Source: Chloroflexota bacterium
Lineage (GTDB): Bacteria > Chloroflexota > UBA4733
Direction: 5' to 3'
Assembly (NCBI GenBank): GCA_023381895.1
Contig: JAMCTA010000134.1
Location: forward strand, 1 to 17,957
DNA: 17,957 nt
Shown here: one piece after another, positions 6,275-14,618 of the stretch
How the letters are laid out: every line of letters starts with the position of its first letter
Numbering within the stretch: position 1 is the stretch's first letter
The notes under the pieces: generated by a model
Seen by the model: the letters and a program-made list of their open reading frames with translations, nothing else
The model's database searches: none
What the model was told of the DNA's origin: nothing
Made by a program: the position numbers and the translations under genes

Positions 6275-7945
6275 ATGTGTCCGCACTCACTGTGGAGTCG
6301 TCGTCAAGCGCTCCGCCTCTTTGCCGCCGCTCTGGGGGGAAGTGCCGGGTTAGCAGTTCTACCGGGTGCTGCACTAGCCGCTGCACCAGCGAATCCTGTC
6401 ATCGCGACCATCCAGCATACGCGCTATAACCCGATCCTACATCACACCATCAACGACGTGCTGGTGACTTTCGGCAGCCATCGCTACGCTGCACCGTTCC
6501 TGACTTTCTTCGAGCAGACGGGGGGTATCGCTCGCTGGGGCTACCCTACCTCAGAACCGCTTATGGAACAGCCAGCGGCGCTCAGCCAATATTACCAGCG
6601 CGGAATCGTTGACTTTCACTATCGACCGGATCTCGGCACCTACGTCCTGGAGCGGCGGCTGGTCTGGGATGATATCGGTGGCGCCCAAGCAGGTCCGGGA
6701 AAGGATCAGGGCATCGAGCCACCACCAGTCCACCCATTAGGCGTCGTTGTCGGACCGTGGGGACATAGCGTGAGCAACTACCTCCCCGATGGCACCTACA
6801 TCGGCTTCTACTCCTTCTTCCAGCGCGTCGGTGGGGTACGTAGTCTCGGCTACCCGAAGACAGAGGCGCGCCGAGATGAAAATGCGCTAGTGCAACTCCA
6901 TTTGCCAGGGGCTACTCCCGGCTTCATCCGCCAGTATTTTCAAGCGGCAGTTCTGGAATTCCACCCTGGCAGCCCAGCACCAGTCGAGCCAGCGTTACTC
7001 GGCGACATGGTGCGTGACATCCACTATCCGAATGGAAGTTGGCAGCAGTTCTTGGCCTTTCAACCGCAGACCCCGTTGAGCAATAGTGAATGGCTAGCGC
7101 TCACCGGCCCTGCGGCGCCGCCCGATACCACCCCCCCGCCCCGCCTGCACCTCACTACTCGTCCGGCAACGGTGGTACAGGGTCGGAGTTTCGTCATCGG
7201 CGCCGCAGGGCCGCCAAACTTGACCCTCACCAGCTCTCTCAATGGGACAGCAGTACCCTTCGTTCCAACCTCAGGAGGCTACTGGGCAGTGGCTGGCTTC
7301 GACCCGATCGCTCAAATCGGCGAGCATGAGCTGCGCTTGCAGGCGAGGAACAGTCAGGGAGTGCTCATACAGCAGGCGACGCTGCCCGTCACGGTTCTGG
7401 CGGGAGTTTTTCCGACGTTGCGCGCCGCAATCTCGCTACCAGTGAGTAAGCTCCCGCTGCTCAACCGCGCTCTGGAGCGCGCTGAAGATGCCTTCCTGAC
7501 CCCTATCTTCTCGCAGTTCACGCTCCAGCAGTTCTGGAAGGGCTATTTCATCTATCCGGTGAGCAGTTTCGTCATCACTACTGGTTTTGGCGAGCGTGAA
7601 ATCTTTGCTGGACGCAGTGGCATGAGCTGGCACGGCGGACTCGATCTCGCCGTGCCGGAAGGGGCACCAATTCACGCCGCCAACGACGGCATTGTCGCGC
7701 TGGCTCGCCACCTGGAAGTGCGTGGTAATACGATTATTCTCAATCACGGTATGGGCGTCTTCACCGCCTATCTCCATCAGTCACGGTTTGCAGTCACTGA
7801 GGGACAATCGGTCCGGAAAGGCGATCTCATTGGTTACGTCGGCGCGACGGGTCTCGCCACCGGCCCCCACGTACACTGGGAGTTGCGCGTGCACAACGTG
7901 CATGTCGACCCTGCCCAGTGGACCCAGGAAACATTCACTCTGTAA
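6275..7945 (+). CDS. Tat-exported M23-family metallopeptidase (LytM-like)
   Basis: This predicted extracytoplasmic zinc endopeptidase would cleave peptidoglycan cross-links. It is 556 aa from ATG 6275, chosen because GGAGGGAGGTGA ends 4 nt upstream; the longer TTG start at 6257 would overlap that site. The N-terminus has a twin-arginine signal (SRRQALRLF, a hydrophobic stretch, then AALAAAPA). Residues about 40-250 hold two copies of a module with FFEQTGGIARWGYPTSEP and FFQRVGGVRSLGYPKTEA motifs. An Ig-like segment follows at about 290-370. The C-terminal M23 domain has HGGLD (H453, D457), AANDGIVAL, GNTIILNHGMGVFTAYLH and GPHVHWE (H532, H534), so all zinc ligands are present. It lies 119 bp after the broken L,D-transpeptidase gene, same strand. 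Active as a hydrolase or only as a regulator of one: the motifs favour active. Confidence 0.92.
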   Translation: MCPHSLWSRRQALRLFAAALGGSAGLAVLPGAALAAAPANPVIATIQHTRYNPILHHTINDVLVTFGSHRYAAPFLTFFEQTGGIARWGYPTSEPLMEQPAALSQYYQRGIVDFHYRPDLGTYVLERRLVWDDIGGAQAGPGKDQGIEPPPVHPLGVVVGPWGHSVSNYLPDGTYIGFYSFFQRVGGVRSLGYPKTEARRDENALVQLHLPGATPGFIRQYFQAAVLEFHPGSPAPVEPALLGDMVRDIHYPNGSWQQFLAFQPQTPLSNSEWLALTGPAAPPDTTPPPRLHLTTRPATVVQGRSFVIGAAGPPNLTLTSSLNGTAVPFVPTSGGYWAVAGFDPIAQIGEHELRLQARNSQGVLIQQATLPVTVLAGVFPTLRAAISLPVSKLPLLNRALERAEDAFLTPIFSQFTLQQFWKGYFIYPVSSFVITTGFGEREIFAGRSGMSWHGGLDLAVPEGAPIHAANDGIVALARHLEVRGNTIILNHGMGVFTAYLHQSRFAVTEGQSVRKGDLIGYVGATGLATGPHVHWELRVHNVHVDPAQWTQETFTL

Positions 7946-8089
7946 GTCCTCTCCTGGCTCTTGGTGCGGCGTCCCGGCCACCGGTGATGAAAGTCAACTA
8001 CTTTGGGGAATCCCGCCAGCGCATTGGTGGGTCGTGGCAGGTCGCCAGTGACTCGCGTAGCCGATGTCAACCTGGCGTCGCCCGGTACT

Positions 8090-8224
8090 CAGCGAAGTGG
8101 GCCGGGCAATGTATCTGGCGGCGTCACCGCGAGCGGTCCGACTGGGCGTTGGCGTCAGCAACTTGAGTTTCGTCACCTGTCCCTCCGTCTGGCCATTGCT
8201 CCAAGGCAGCCGCAGCGCCGCCAT
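8090..8224 (-). pseudogene. Decayed ISL3-family transposase, C-terminal fragment
   Basis: The minus-strand frame starting at 8224 reads ALRLPWSNGQTEGQVTKLKLL, the signature of the C-terminal part of ISL3-family transposases (LPWSNG..EGQ..RLK). After LKLL the frame is lost. In a neighbouring frame RRQIHCPAHFAEYR resembles the KRQMYGRA.F.LLR motif that should follow directly, so an insertion or frameshift lies between. Upstream sequence (8225-8330) gives only weak resemblance. It is a relic with no terminal inverted repeats that I could define. Confidence 0.75.
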
Positions 8225-8426
8225 TCCATCCTGGCTGGGCCACCCCAGCCGGGTATGTGGCGCTGGCGCAGGAGGTCGCCATCGCCGTCACCCACGCTTG
8301 CACTAGGGGCCACACGCCCTCTGGGGAGAGCATCAGGGCTTCCGATCATCGCGACTCTCACGTGCACGCGCAATTCTCGACTGCCCACTCTCCCTTGCCA
8401 AATTCCTGCCCACTCCTATGGGAGCA

Positions 8427-8475
8427 GTCCCTCCGTCCCAGCCCCAACATACGAGACCATGCCATTCTCTCCCTG
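8427..8475. repeat. Third copy of the ~45-bp dispersed repeat
   Basis: The stretch reads TCCCTCCGTCCCAGCCCC then AACATACGAG and a GCCATTCTCT tail. It parallels the two tandem units at 4923-5017. It sits just past the stop of the dienelactone hydrolase gene, between it and the ISL3 relic. Identity is moderate and only estimated by eye. Confidence 0.35.
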
Positions 8476-8492
8476 CTCGTGCAAGAAGTACA

Positions 8493-9197
8493 CTAGCCCC
8501 TCTGGGTATTGACGCCAAACTCTTCGCGCAAAAACCTCAGCGTACGCTCCCACGCGAGCTTGGCCGCATCGGCGTGGTATACCTCCGGGCGTGTATCGTT
8601 GAAAAAGGCGTGCTCCGTGCCCGGATAGATGTATACCTGGACGCGTTTTCCGAGAGCCTTGACCTGGCGCTCCATCTCACGGACCTTGGCGGGACTGGCA
8701 AAGCTGTCGTACTCCGCATAGTGTCCAAGCACCGCCGCTGTCAGTCTCTCCCATTTGGGCGGGCCCGCCTGCTCCGGCACAAGACCATAAAACGGGACAG
8801 CCGCACGGATGGCATCGCTTCGCTGCAAGGCCAGGGCCAGCGTGAGCGCTCCGCCCATGCAGAACCCCACAACGCCGAGGTCGGAGCCCGTCACCGCAGG
8901 GATGCTTCGCAGATAGTCAACCGTGCCACTCATATCCTTCGCGGCCTGTTCCATGTTCAGGCTCATCATCAGCTTCTGCGCCTCGTTCGGCTCAGTCGTG
9001 GCTTTGCCATGATAGAGATCCGGAGCAAGGGCGACGAAGCCTTCTGCTGCAAAGCGGTCGCACACGTCCTTGATGTGGTCGACCAGACCCCACCACTCTT
9101 GAATGACGACGAGGCCTGGGCCTCGCCCACTCGGTGGAGTAGCCAGATAGCCATCATCGGTGCCGCCATTGCTTCGAAAGGTGACGAGAATACCCAC
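8493..9197 (-). CDS. Dienelactone hydrolase family protein
   Basis: This is a cytoplasmic alpha/beta hydrolase of the dienelactone hydrolase (carboxymethylenebutenolidase) family, 234 aa, the usual length. The catalytic set is complete: E34 in QEWWGL, the nucleophile C113 in GFCMGG, D164 in EYDSFA, and H196 in GTEHAFFND. Start: GTG 9197 gives MGILVTFRSNGGTDDGYLA, the family's normal N-terminus, and AAGGAGGT at 9208-9215 lies 10 nt upstream. The ATG at 9224 would place the binding site inside the gene. No aromatic-degradation genes are nearby, so the substrate is unknown; many such homologues are general esterases. It is transcribed divergently from the methyltransferase gene, with 136 bp between the two starts. 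Confidence 0.92.
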   Translation of the reverse strand: MGILVTFRSNGGTDDGYLATPPSGRGPGLVVIQEWWGLVDHIKDVCDRFAAEGFVALAPDLYHGKATTEPNEAQKLMMSLNMEQAAKDMSGTVDYLRSIPAVTGSDLGVVGFCMGGALTLALALQRSDAIRAAVPFYGLVPEQAGPPKWERLTAAVLGHYAEYDSFASPAKVREMERQVKALGKRVQVYIYPGTEHAFFNDTRPEVYHADAAKLAWERTLRFLREEFGVNTQRG

Positions 9198-9333
9198 AGT
9201 GCTGCATACCTCCTTCTGTCGCACGTCTGCCAGAATCCAGTTGCACTCCTCGTGCCGGAGTGCCGGGAACGCCCGCCGCAGCGTGCGTTATCCTGTACTC
9301 TAATAAACCTGCGAGCATAGCCGGAGAATACGT

Positions 9334-10158
9334 GTGCACGGGTTACATGCCACTTCACGTTCACACAATCTCGTGGCGCCGTCCGATCGCTTTACGCTCG
9401 CACGCGTGTACGATTATCTCCTCGGCGGCAGTCACAACTTCTCCGCTGATCGTCGGGCAGCCGAAACTGCGATCCGCGTCGCTCCCGATCTCTCTCGGTA
9501 TGCGCACATCAATCGCGCTTTCCTCAGGCGGGCCGTGACCTTCATGATTGAGCACGGTGTCACGCAATTCCTCGACATTGGGGCAGGCATCCCTGCGCTA
9601 GGCGCCACCCACGAAGTCGCTCAACATCTCCACCGAGAAGCGACGGTGGTGTACGTGGACAGCGATCCCGCAATCATCGCCCAGGGCACGGCGATGCTCA
9701 CAGGTCATCCCCTATGTACGGCAGTTCTGGCTGATGCCCGCTTCCCCCAGGCTCTCGTCATGCATCCTAGCATCCGTGACTCCCTTAACTGGCAGCAACC
9801 GCTGGGAGTGCTCCTCCTCGGAGTTCTCAATTTCATCGCAGAAGATGACACTATCGCTGCGCTCCTCACGGCCCTCCAAGCCGCCTTGCCACTCGGCAGC
9901 TATCTCGCCATTTCGCACGCGGTGAGCGATTCCCAGTCCGCTACACCGAGTGAAGCGCTGCGACAGCTCATTTCATCCGCGCATCACGCACTGCGCGTGC
10001 GCACAGTAGCGGAAGTGCAGATATTCTTCGATGGCTTCGACCTCGTCTATCCTGGACTCGTGCCCGCCCCTCAGTGGCGGCCCGAGACAGAGCACGATCT
10101 CGGACTCGAACAACCTGAAGCCCGTTCACTCGTTGCCGGCGTAGGAGTAAAAGAGTGA
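9334..10158 (+). CDS. SAM-dependent methyltransferase (DUF574 / Methyltransf_19 family)
   Basis: The 274-aa protein has the family's N-terminal signature ARVYDYLLGGSHNFSADR (about 23-40), then HINRAFLRRAV, the SAM-binding FLDIGAGIP (79-87), an acidic VYVDSDP (107-112), and HAVSD near 200. These proteins are frequent in actinomycetes and Chloroflexota; their methyl acceptor is mostly unknown and I cannot name one here. The GTG start at 9334 is preceded by CCGGAG and leads directly into the conserved block. The stop TGA (10156-10158) overlaps by one base the ATG of the solute-binding protein gene, so the two are probably translationally coupled. Confidence 0.85.
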   Translation: MHGLHATSRSHNLVAPSDRFTLARVYDYLLGGSHNFSADRRAAETAIRVAPDLSRYAHINRAFLRRAVTFMIEHGVTQFLDIGAGIPALGATHEVAQHLHREATVVYVDSDPAIIAQGTAMLTGHPLCTAVLADARFPQALVMHPSIRDSLNWQQPLGVLLLGVLNFIAEDDTIAALLTALQAALPLGSYLAISHAVSDSQSATPSEALRQLISSAHHALRVRTVAEVQIFFDGFDLVYPGLVPAPQWRPETEHDLGLEQPEARSLVAGVGVKE

Positions 10159-11573
10159 TGCAGCGCTCGCGACGCTCTGCCCTCCAGAGGCTGGGGCTCG
10201 CCTTGCCAGCGATCGCACTCGCTAGCTGTTCCTTCCCACCGTTTCTCCACGCAAGAGCCACGGCACCACCCGTCTCTCTCACGCTCTATTACGGACCGTT
10301 TTCTGCCATCGCTGGCGGCACTCCCCCAGAAGACACGGTCATGAGCGAGATCGCCAAGAGCTACGAGCAGCACCATCCCAACATCCACCTAACAGTCCGC
10401 TCGATCTCCGATGTGAGCTCCGGCAACCTCGCCCAGCTCTTCAATCCGCTCTCCAATGACCACGGTGATCTCTTCCTCAGCCTATCCACGCTGCCGGCTA
10501 TGGATACACCCGACATCCCGATCTCTCTGACCAACGTGATAACTCCGGTGGACAGCTATCTTAAGAGAGACGGCACAGTCACGGAAAAGACGTTCTACTC
10601 TGCCGCAATCGCTCGGAATACGATCGATGGCAAGGTTGTCGGTCTACCGCGTGACATCCAGCCCGAGCAGGCCGTTTTCTTCAACGATGATCTCCTCACC
10701 GTCGCTGGCCTTCGCCCGCCTGGCGGAGACTGGAGCACGAACAACTTCCTTAGCATGACGCAGACACTGACCCGTGTATTCCAGGGAAAGTCTCCTCTAT
10801 CCATCCGCTTCGGCTACGCCGACGAAAATGAGCTCAACAGCCTCTACGATTTCATCTACGTCTTCGGTGGCCGTCGAGTCACCAATCCCCCTGCCGCTCC
10901 TCGCATCGCGCTTGATTCCGCTGACGCCATTCGCGGCGCTCAGTTTTATGTCGATCTACACACGCGCTACCAGGTTGCACCGCTACCGATCGCACGCACT
11001 GGTCTCTACGAAACAAATCCGCTCATTGACTTCATGCTCGGCCATATCTCCCTCCTTGTCGCCCCCACCCAAGTAATCGCCACTCTCCACTCCATGAAGC
11101 GCAAGCTGAACTGGAATCTTGCACTCCTCCCGACTACTGCCAGCGTTGCGCAATCCTGGGATGGAGTTGGCGCCAACATCTATCTCGCACGCATTTCCAG
11201 CCATCTCGATGAAGCCTGGGCTGTAGCGAAGGATCTCTGCGCGGGCAACGGGATGAAGACCCGAGCTGCAGTAGGTGACGTACATCCAGCTGCCAAGGCC
11301 ATTGCGGAGAGCCCTGCTTATCTACAGGCCGGGAGTCCTTCAGGCATTCGCCTCTTCAATACCATCGGCATGCAGCATATGATCGCTGTCGATCCCTCTC
11401 TCTCCCTCGCTCGGCTAGGGCTGATCGGGCCATTCCAAGGACCAAAACAGCCACAGTACGCCGCAGCGGAGCGCGTGCTCCGGGATAATCTCAATGACAT
11501 GCTCTCAGGGAGAGCCAGTCCTGCGGCGGTGCTCAGAGAGGCTACCCAGACAGGTAACGCCGGGCTATCGTAA
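10158..11573 (+). CDS. Extracellular solute-binding lipoprotein (ABC transporter family 1 type)
   Basis: This 471-aa protein looks like the substrate-binding component of a sugar/oligosaccharide-type ABC importer. Residues 1-24 form a lipoprotein signal with a twin-arginine start (RSRRSALQRLG) and lipobox LASC, so the mature protein would be anchored by that Cys on the outer face of the membrane. The segments EIAKSYEQHHPNIHLTVRSI, DGKVVGLPRDIQPEQAVFFNDDLL and the C-terminal NDMLSGRASPAAVLRE fit family 1 binding proteins. ATG 10158 was chosen over GTG 10155 because the TGATG overlap and the GGAG about 12 nt upstream favour it. No permease or ATPase genes lie in the window, so it is an orphan or its partners are elsewhere. 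The ligand is unknown. Confidence 0.82.
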   Translation: MQRSRRSALQRLGLALPAIALASCSFPPFLHARATAPPVSLTLYYGPFSAIAGGTPPEDTVMSEIAKSYEQHHPNIHLTVRSISDVSSGNLAQLFNPLSNDHGDLFLSLSTLPAMDTPDIPISLTNVITPVDSYLKRDGTVTEKTFYSAAIARNTIDGKVVGLPRDIQPEQAVFFNDDLLTVAGLRPPGGDWSTNNFLSMTQTLTRVFQGKSPLSIRFGYADENELNSLYDFIYVFGGRRVTNPPAAPRIALDSADAIRGAQFYVDLHTRYQVAPLPIARTGLYETNPLIDFMLGHISLLVAPTQVIATLHSMKRKLNWNLALLPTTASVAQSWDGVGANIYLARISSHLDEAWAVAKDLCAGNGMKTRAAVGDVHPAAKAIAESPAYLQAGSPSGIRLFNTIGMQHMIAVDPSLSLARLGLIGPFQGPKQPQYAAAERVLRDNLNDMLSGRASPAAVLREATQTGNAGLS

Positions 11574-12053
11574 TCTGCCAGCCCTCACACGCCGCAGTAG
11601 ACGGCTCGCAGCACGGGCCGTGCGACCGACCTGCTATCCTCCAGGAACAACCGGGGAGACACGTCAGCAGCATGCCTCAGGAGTTCGATGGATCCCAGAG
11701 CCAGTAGTACTCCTCCCACGGCCCTATGCACCACGAAGCAAGTTCAGGGTGAAATCTGCATAGCCAACACGGTAGGCTCTACAAAAGAGGGGCGTCGGTG
11801 CAGAGAGCCTGGGAGGAACAGATTGGTCGAGGGATCGAGGCGCTGTGGATTGGAAAAGGCAAGATGGCGTGCAAGTTTATGCAGCAGCACCTTGGACTCT
11901 GGTCTAGCCGCAGCAGTTGCCTTAACGACGCGCGTCGGCTGAGCCTCGTACTCAAAGGCGCTGGGAAGCGCTCACTCGAGGCCGAGTGCCGCCGCTCCCT
12001 CCTGCAGGTCAGCGCCAACGCGCTCACCTCTGCATAATCGCCGGGAGCTGACC
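11574..12053. other. Intergenic region upstream of kdpD
   Basis: These 480 bp contain no gene that I can support well. A 79-codon frame, GTG 11798 to TAA 12037, has AGAGGGG 5 nt upstream and ends 16 bp before kdpD, but the product resembles nothing known and its composition is unconvincing. A small hairpin GCACG GGC CGTGC follows the upstream gene (near 11612) without a T-run. The promoter for kdpDE should lie here, but I could not define -35/-10 elements. Confidence 0.4.
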
Positions 12054-13697
12054 ATGGAGATTCCATCTTGGTCTTGGTTTCGCAGGAAGCTTGTCCGTTG
12101 TAGCCATTCAAGGCTTGGATTGTACTGGCACGGTTATAGCGTGGCACTCACCGGGGTGGCGCTGATGAGCACACTCATTGGCCTGGTGCGGTCTTATGTC
12201 CACATCGAGAATATCTCAATGCTCTACCTGATCGTAGTCATGGCAGCAGCCATCGCCTTTGGTCGTGGCCCAGCAATTGCGGCATCCGTGGCGGCATTCC
12301 TGATCTTCGACTGGTTCTTCGTACAACCGTTCAACAGCATCACCGTCAGTGATCCCGCCGAGTGGCTGGCGCTGCTACTGCTTCTATTGACGGCGATGGT
12401 TACTGGACAACTCATGTCCGCCGTCCGGCACCGGGCCGTGCAGGCGCAGCAGCGCGAGCGGGAAGCGACGGTGCTGTACGACGTGGTGCGACTGATGAGC
12501 GACGGCGACCTCAACCAGTCGCTCCAAGCAGTGGCCGAACGTTTGCGTGGCGAGTTGGAACTCGCGGGCGTCATCATCGCCCTGACCGACCGTGCTGGAT
12601 CGGTCATCCGGGCGACAGCAGGCGAGGAAGAGGCTCTCCAGCTGGCCGAAGTGGCCGCAACGCTTCCTAGACAGGTGTTGCACCTCGGCCATCCACCCAG
12701 AGGGGACCTGCGTGCGGCAGCCGGGGATTGGGTACGTATCTTACCGTCCCGGCTGAACCGCCGTGATCCGCCATCAACTGATCACCTACTGTGGATAGTT
12801 CCCGTCACAGTCCACGATCGCCGCATCGGCGTCCTGACCTTGGTACGCCCTTCAACGGTAGGAGTATTCAACACAGTAGAGGACCGCCTGCTCTCCGCCC
12901 TTAGTGTGCAGCTCGGCCTGACCGTGGAGCGTCTGCGCCTACAGCGTGAAGTCCTGGAAGCCGAGGTGCTGCGCCGGACGGACGAGCTGAAGACGGCGCT
13001 GCTCAACGCCGTCTCTCACGACCTACGCACGCCCCTGGCCTCTATCATCGCCTCAGCGGGCAGCCTCCGCCAGCAGGACGTACTGTGGACGGAGGCCGAG
13101 CGCCAGGAGTTTGCTCAGGCTATCGAAGAGGAGGCCCAGCGCTTGAACGACATCGTCGGCAACCTCCTCGATCTGTCACGTATTGAAGGGGGAAGCCTCC
13201 ATCCGGAAAAGGGCTGGTATGATCTCGGCGCTCTGGTTGATGACGTCCTTGGTCGATTGCGACCACGAACGGCGCACCATCTCGTTCACGTTGCGGTACC
13301 GGTCGATTTGCCACCAGTGCCCCTCGATTATGTAGAGATCGATCAAGTCCTCTCCAACCTCATCGAGAACGCAGCGAAGTACACGCCGGCTGGTACGGAG
13401 ATTGAAGTCTGTGCCAAGCGGAATGGTGATGAGGTGGAGTTAGAAGTCGCAGACCGGGGACCAGGCATTCCGCTGGATGCGCTGCCTAGGTTGTTTGAGC
13501 CGTTTTACCGAGTTGACGGGCTGGGGCCGCGACCGCAAGGAACAGGCGTTGGCTTATCCGTAGCGAAGGGCCTCGTCGAAGCTCACGGCGGTCGCATCTG
13601 GGCGGAGAACCGCCCAGATGGCGGCGCGTGCTTCGCTTTCACCTTACCTTTGCCGGAAGCCAACGAGCGTACGGACGGGCAGGAACGCCGTCCGTGA
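12054..13697 (+). CDS. kdpD: Short KdpD-type sensor histidine kinase
   Basis: This membrane kinase would control the potassium-uptake operon through KdpE. It has 547 residues against about 900 in classical KdpD: the N-terminal KdpD and universal-stress-protein domains are absent. What remains is the DUF4118 four-helix membrane domain (about 25-120), a GAF-like domain (about 140-295), HisKA with the phospho-acceptor in SHDLRTPLA (H322), and the ATPase domain with NLIENAAKYTP (N435 region), DRGPGIP and GTGVGLSVAKGL. The start ATG has GGGAG 6 nt upstream. The stop overlaps the GTG of kdpE (GTGA), so they form one unit. No frameshift or upstream remnant suggests recent loss of the N-terminus, so the short form looks native. 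How it senses K+ without the cytoplasmic N-terminus is open. Confidence 0.92.
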   Translation: MEIPSWSWFRRKLVRCSHSRLGLYWHGYSVALTGVALMSTLIGLVRSYVHIENISMLYLIVVMAAAIAFGRGPAIAASVAAFLIFDWFFVQPFNSITVSDPAEWLALLLLLLTAMVTGQLMSAVRHRAVQAQQREREATVLYDVVRLMSDGDLNQSLQAVAERLRGELELAGVIIALTDRAGSVIRATAGEEEALQLAEVAATLPRQVLHLGHPPRGDLRAAAGDWVRILPSRLNRRDPPSTDHLLWIVPVTVHDRRIGVLTLVRPSTVGVFNTVEDRLLSALSVQLGLTVERLRLQREVLEAEVLRRTDELKTALLNAVSHDLRTPLASIIASAGSLRQQDVLWTEAERQEFAQAIEEEAQRLNDIVGNLLDLSRIEGGSLHPEKGWYDLGALVDDVLGRLRPRTAHHLVHVAVPVDLPPVPLDYVEIDQVLSNLIENAAKYTPAGTEIEVCAKRNGDEVELEVADRGPGIPLDALPRLFEPFYRVDGLGPRPQGTGVGLSVAKGLVEAHGGRIWAENRPDGGACFAFTLPLPEANERTDGQERRP

Positions 13698-14398
13698 ATC
13701 GCCTAGTAGGAGCACACATTCTGGTGGTCGATGACGAGCCAGCGATCGTCCGGGCTGTGCGCACTAATCTGACACGGCACGGTTTCCAGGTCGGGACGGC
13801 AGCAAGCGGGGCAGAAGCCCTCACTGCCTTTGACACGCATCACCCGGATCTCATCCTGTTAGACCTGGGATTACCGGACACGAGTGGATTGATCGTCATC
13901 CGCCACATACGGTCGCGTGATAATGTGCCCATCATCATCCTATCCGTGCGAAGCGAGGAGCACGACAAGGTTGCGGCACTTGATATGGGTGCTGACGATT
14001 ATCTCACCAAACCGTTCGGTATCGGTGAACTGCTCGCGCGCATTCGCGTAGCCCTACGCCACGCGGCCCGACCGGCGGCCGGAAGTGCGGCCGTCTTCCG
14101 CAGCGGTGATCTGGAAGTAGATCTCGAACGGCGTAAGGTCACAGTCGCTAGCGAAGAGATCCACCTCACCCCAACCGAATATCAATTGCTGAAGGTCTTC
14201 ATCAGCCATCCCGACAAGGTACTGACCGACCGCATGCTACTGCAGCAAGCGTGGGGACCGGAGTACGGCTCGGAAGCTCACTATCTGCACGTCTACGTCG
14301 CGCGCCTTCGCAAAAAGCTCGAAGCCGACCCGCAGCAGCCGCGCTACCTCATGACAGAGCGGGGGGTCGGCTACCGGCTGCTGTCGGATGAGCGCTAG
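13694..14398 (+). CDS. kdpE: KdpE response regulator (OmpR family)
   Basis: KdpE is the DNA-binding partner of KdpD and activates kdp transcription when K+ is limiting. It has 234 aa. The receiver domain (HILVVDDEPAIVRAV, phosphorylation site D57 in LILLDLGLPD, LTKPFG) is followed by a winged-helix domain (LTPTEYQLLKVFISHPDKVLTDRMLLQQAWG ... HVYVARLRKKLE, RGVGYRLL). The GTG at 13694 was chosen because it starts just before the receiver (MNRLVGAHILVVDDE) and gives the 4-bp overlap with kdpD; an ATG further upstream at 13628 would add a non-homologous tail inside kdpD. It is intact and of normal length. Confidence 0.95.
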   Translation: MNRLVGAHILVVDDEPAIVRAVRTNLTRHGFQVGTAASGAEALTAFDTHHPDLILLDLGLPDTSGLIVIRHIRSRDNVPIIILSVRSEEHDKVAALDMGADDYLTKPFGIGELLARIRVALRHAARPAAGSAAVFRSGDLEVDLERRKVTVASEEIHLTPTEYQLLKVFISHPDKVLTDRMLLQQAWGPEYGSEAHYLHVYVARLRKKLEADPQQPRYLMTERGVGYRLLSDER

Positions 14399-14465
14399 CC
14401 CACGCCCCTCTCCACCAATCAAAAGAACAGTACTTCTCCGACATCACACAGTGCCATATCTGAAT

Positions 14466-14533
14466 CGTTGAGCAAACGTTGAAACCATCCCCCGAGAATG
14501 TTGACGTGCTGTTGAGCGACCTGCCCAGACAAT
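14466..14533 (+). promoter_or_regulatory. Phased YGTTGA repeats: candidate KdpE site and promoter of the kdp transport operon
   Basis: The 220-bp gap between kdpE and the next gene contains four YGTTGA motifs starting at 14466, 14477, 14499 and 14510, phased at 11, 22 and 11 bp, one empty place in an 11-bp ladder. OmpR-family regulators bind direct repeats spaced by about one helical turn. GACAAT at 14528-14533, 12 bp after the last repeat, could be a -10 in a promoter whose -35 is replaced by the regulator site. The phasing is seen; binding and promoter activity are inference. Confidence 0.4.
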
Positions 14534-14618
14534 AACCATGACGAGCGCAAAGAGGCGCCAAAGCAATAACGCAGAGGCCTTGCTAACATCATTGGGCATC
14601 TGCGCAGGGAGAATAGCA

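Larger units (their letters stand above)
7946..8492. other. Gene-free interval with ISL3 relic and dispersed repeat
   Basis: About 550 bp lie between convergent genes (the M23 gene and dienelactone hydrolase). Several open frames cross it but none is plausible. It holds a decayed ISL3-family transposase fragment on the minus strand and a copy of the dispersed ~45-bp repeat. No clear terminator hairpin with a T-run was seen for either flanking gene. Confidence 0.5.

Noticed and set aside
11798..12037. 79-codon frame ending 16 bp before kdpD
   Set aside because: It has a fair AGAGGGG site, but the product is unlike anything known and a competing frame overlaps it; mentioned only in the intergenic entry.
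14501..14533. Classical sigma-70 promoter TTGACG with GACAAT
   Set aside because: The spacing is 21 bp, too long for a standard promoter; it is better read as regulator repeats replacing the -35.
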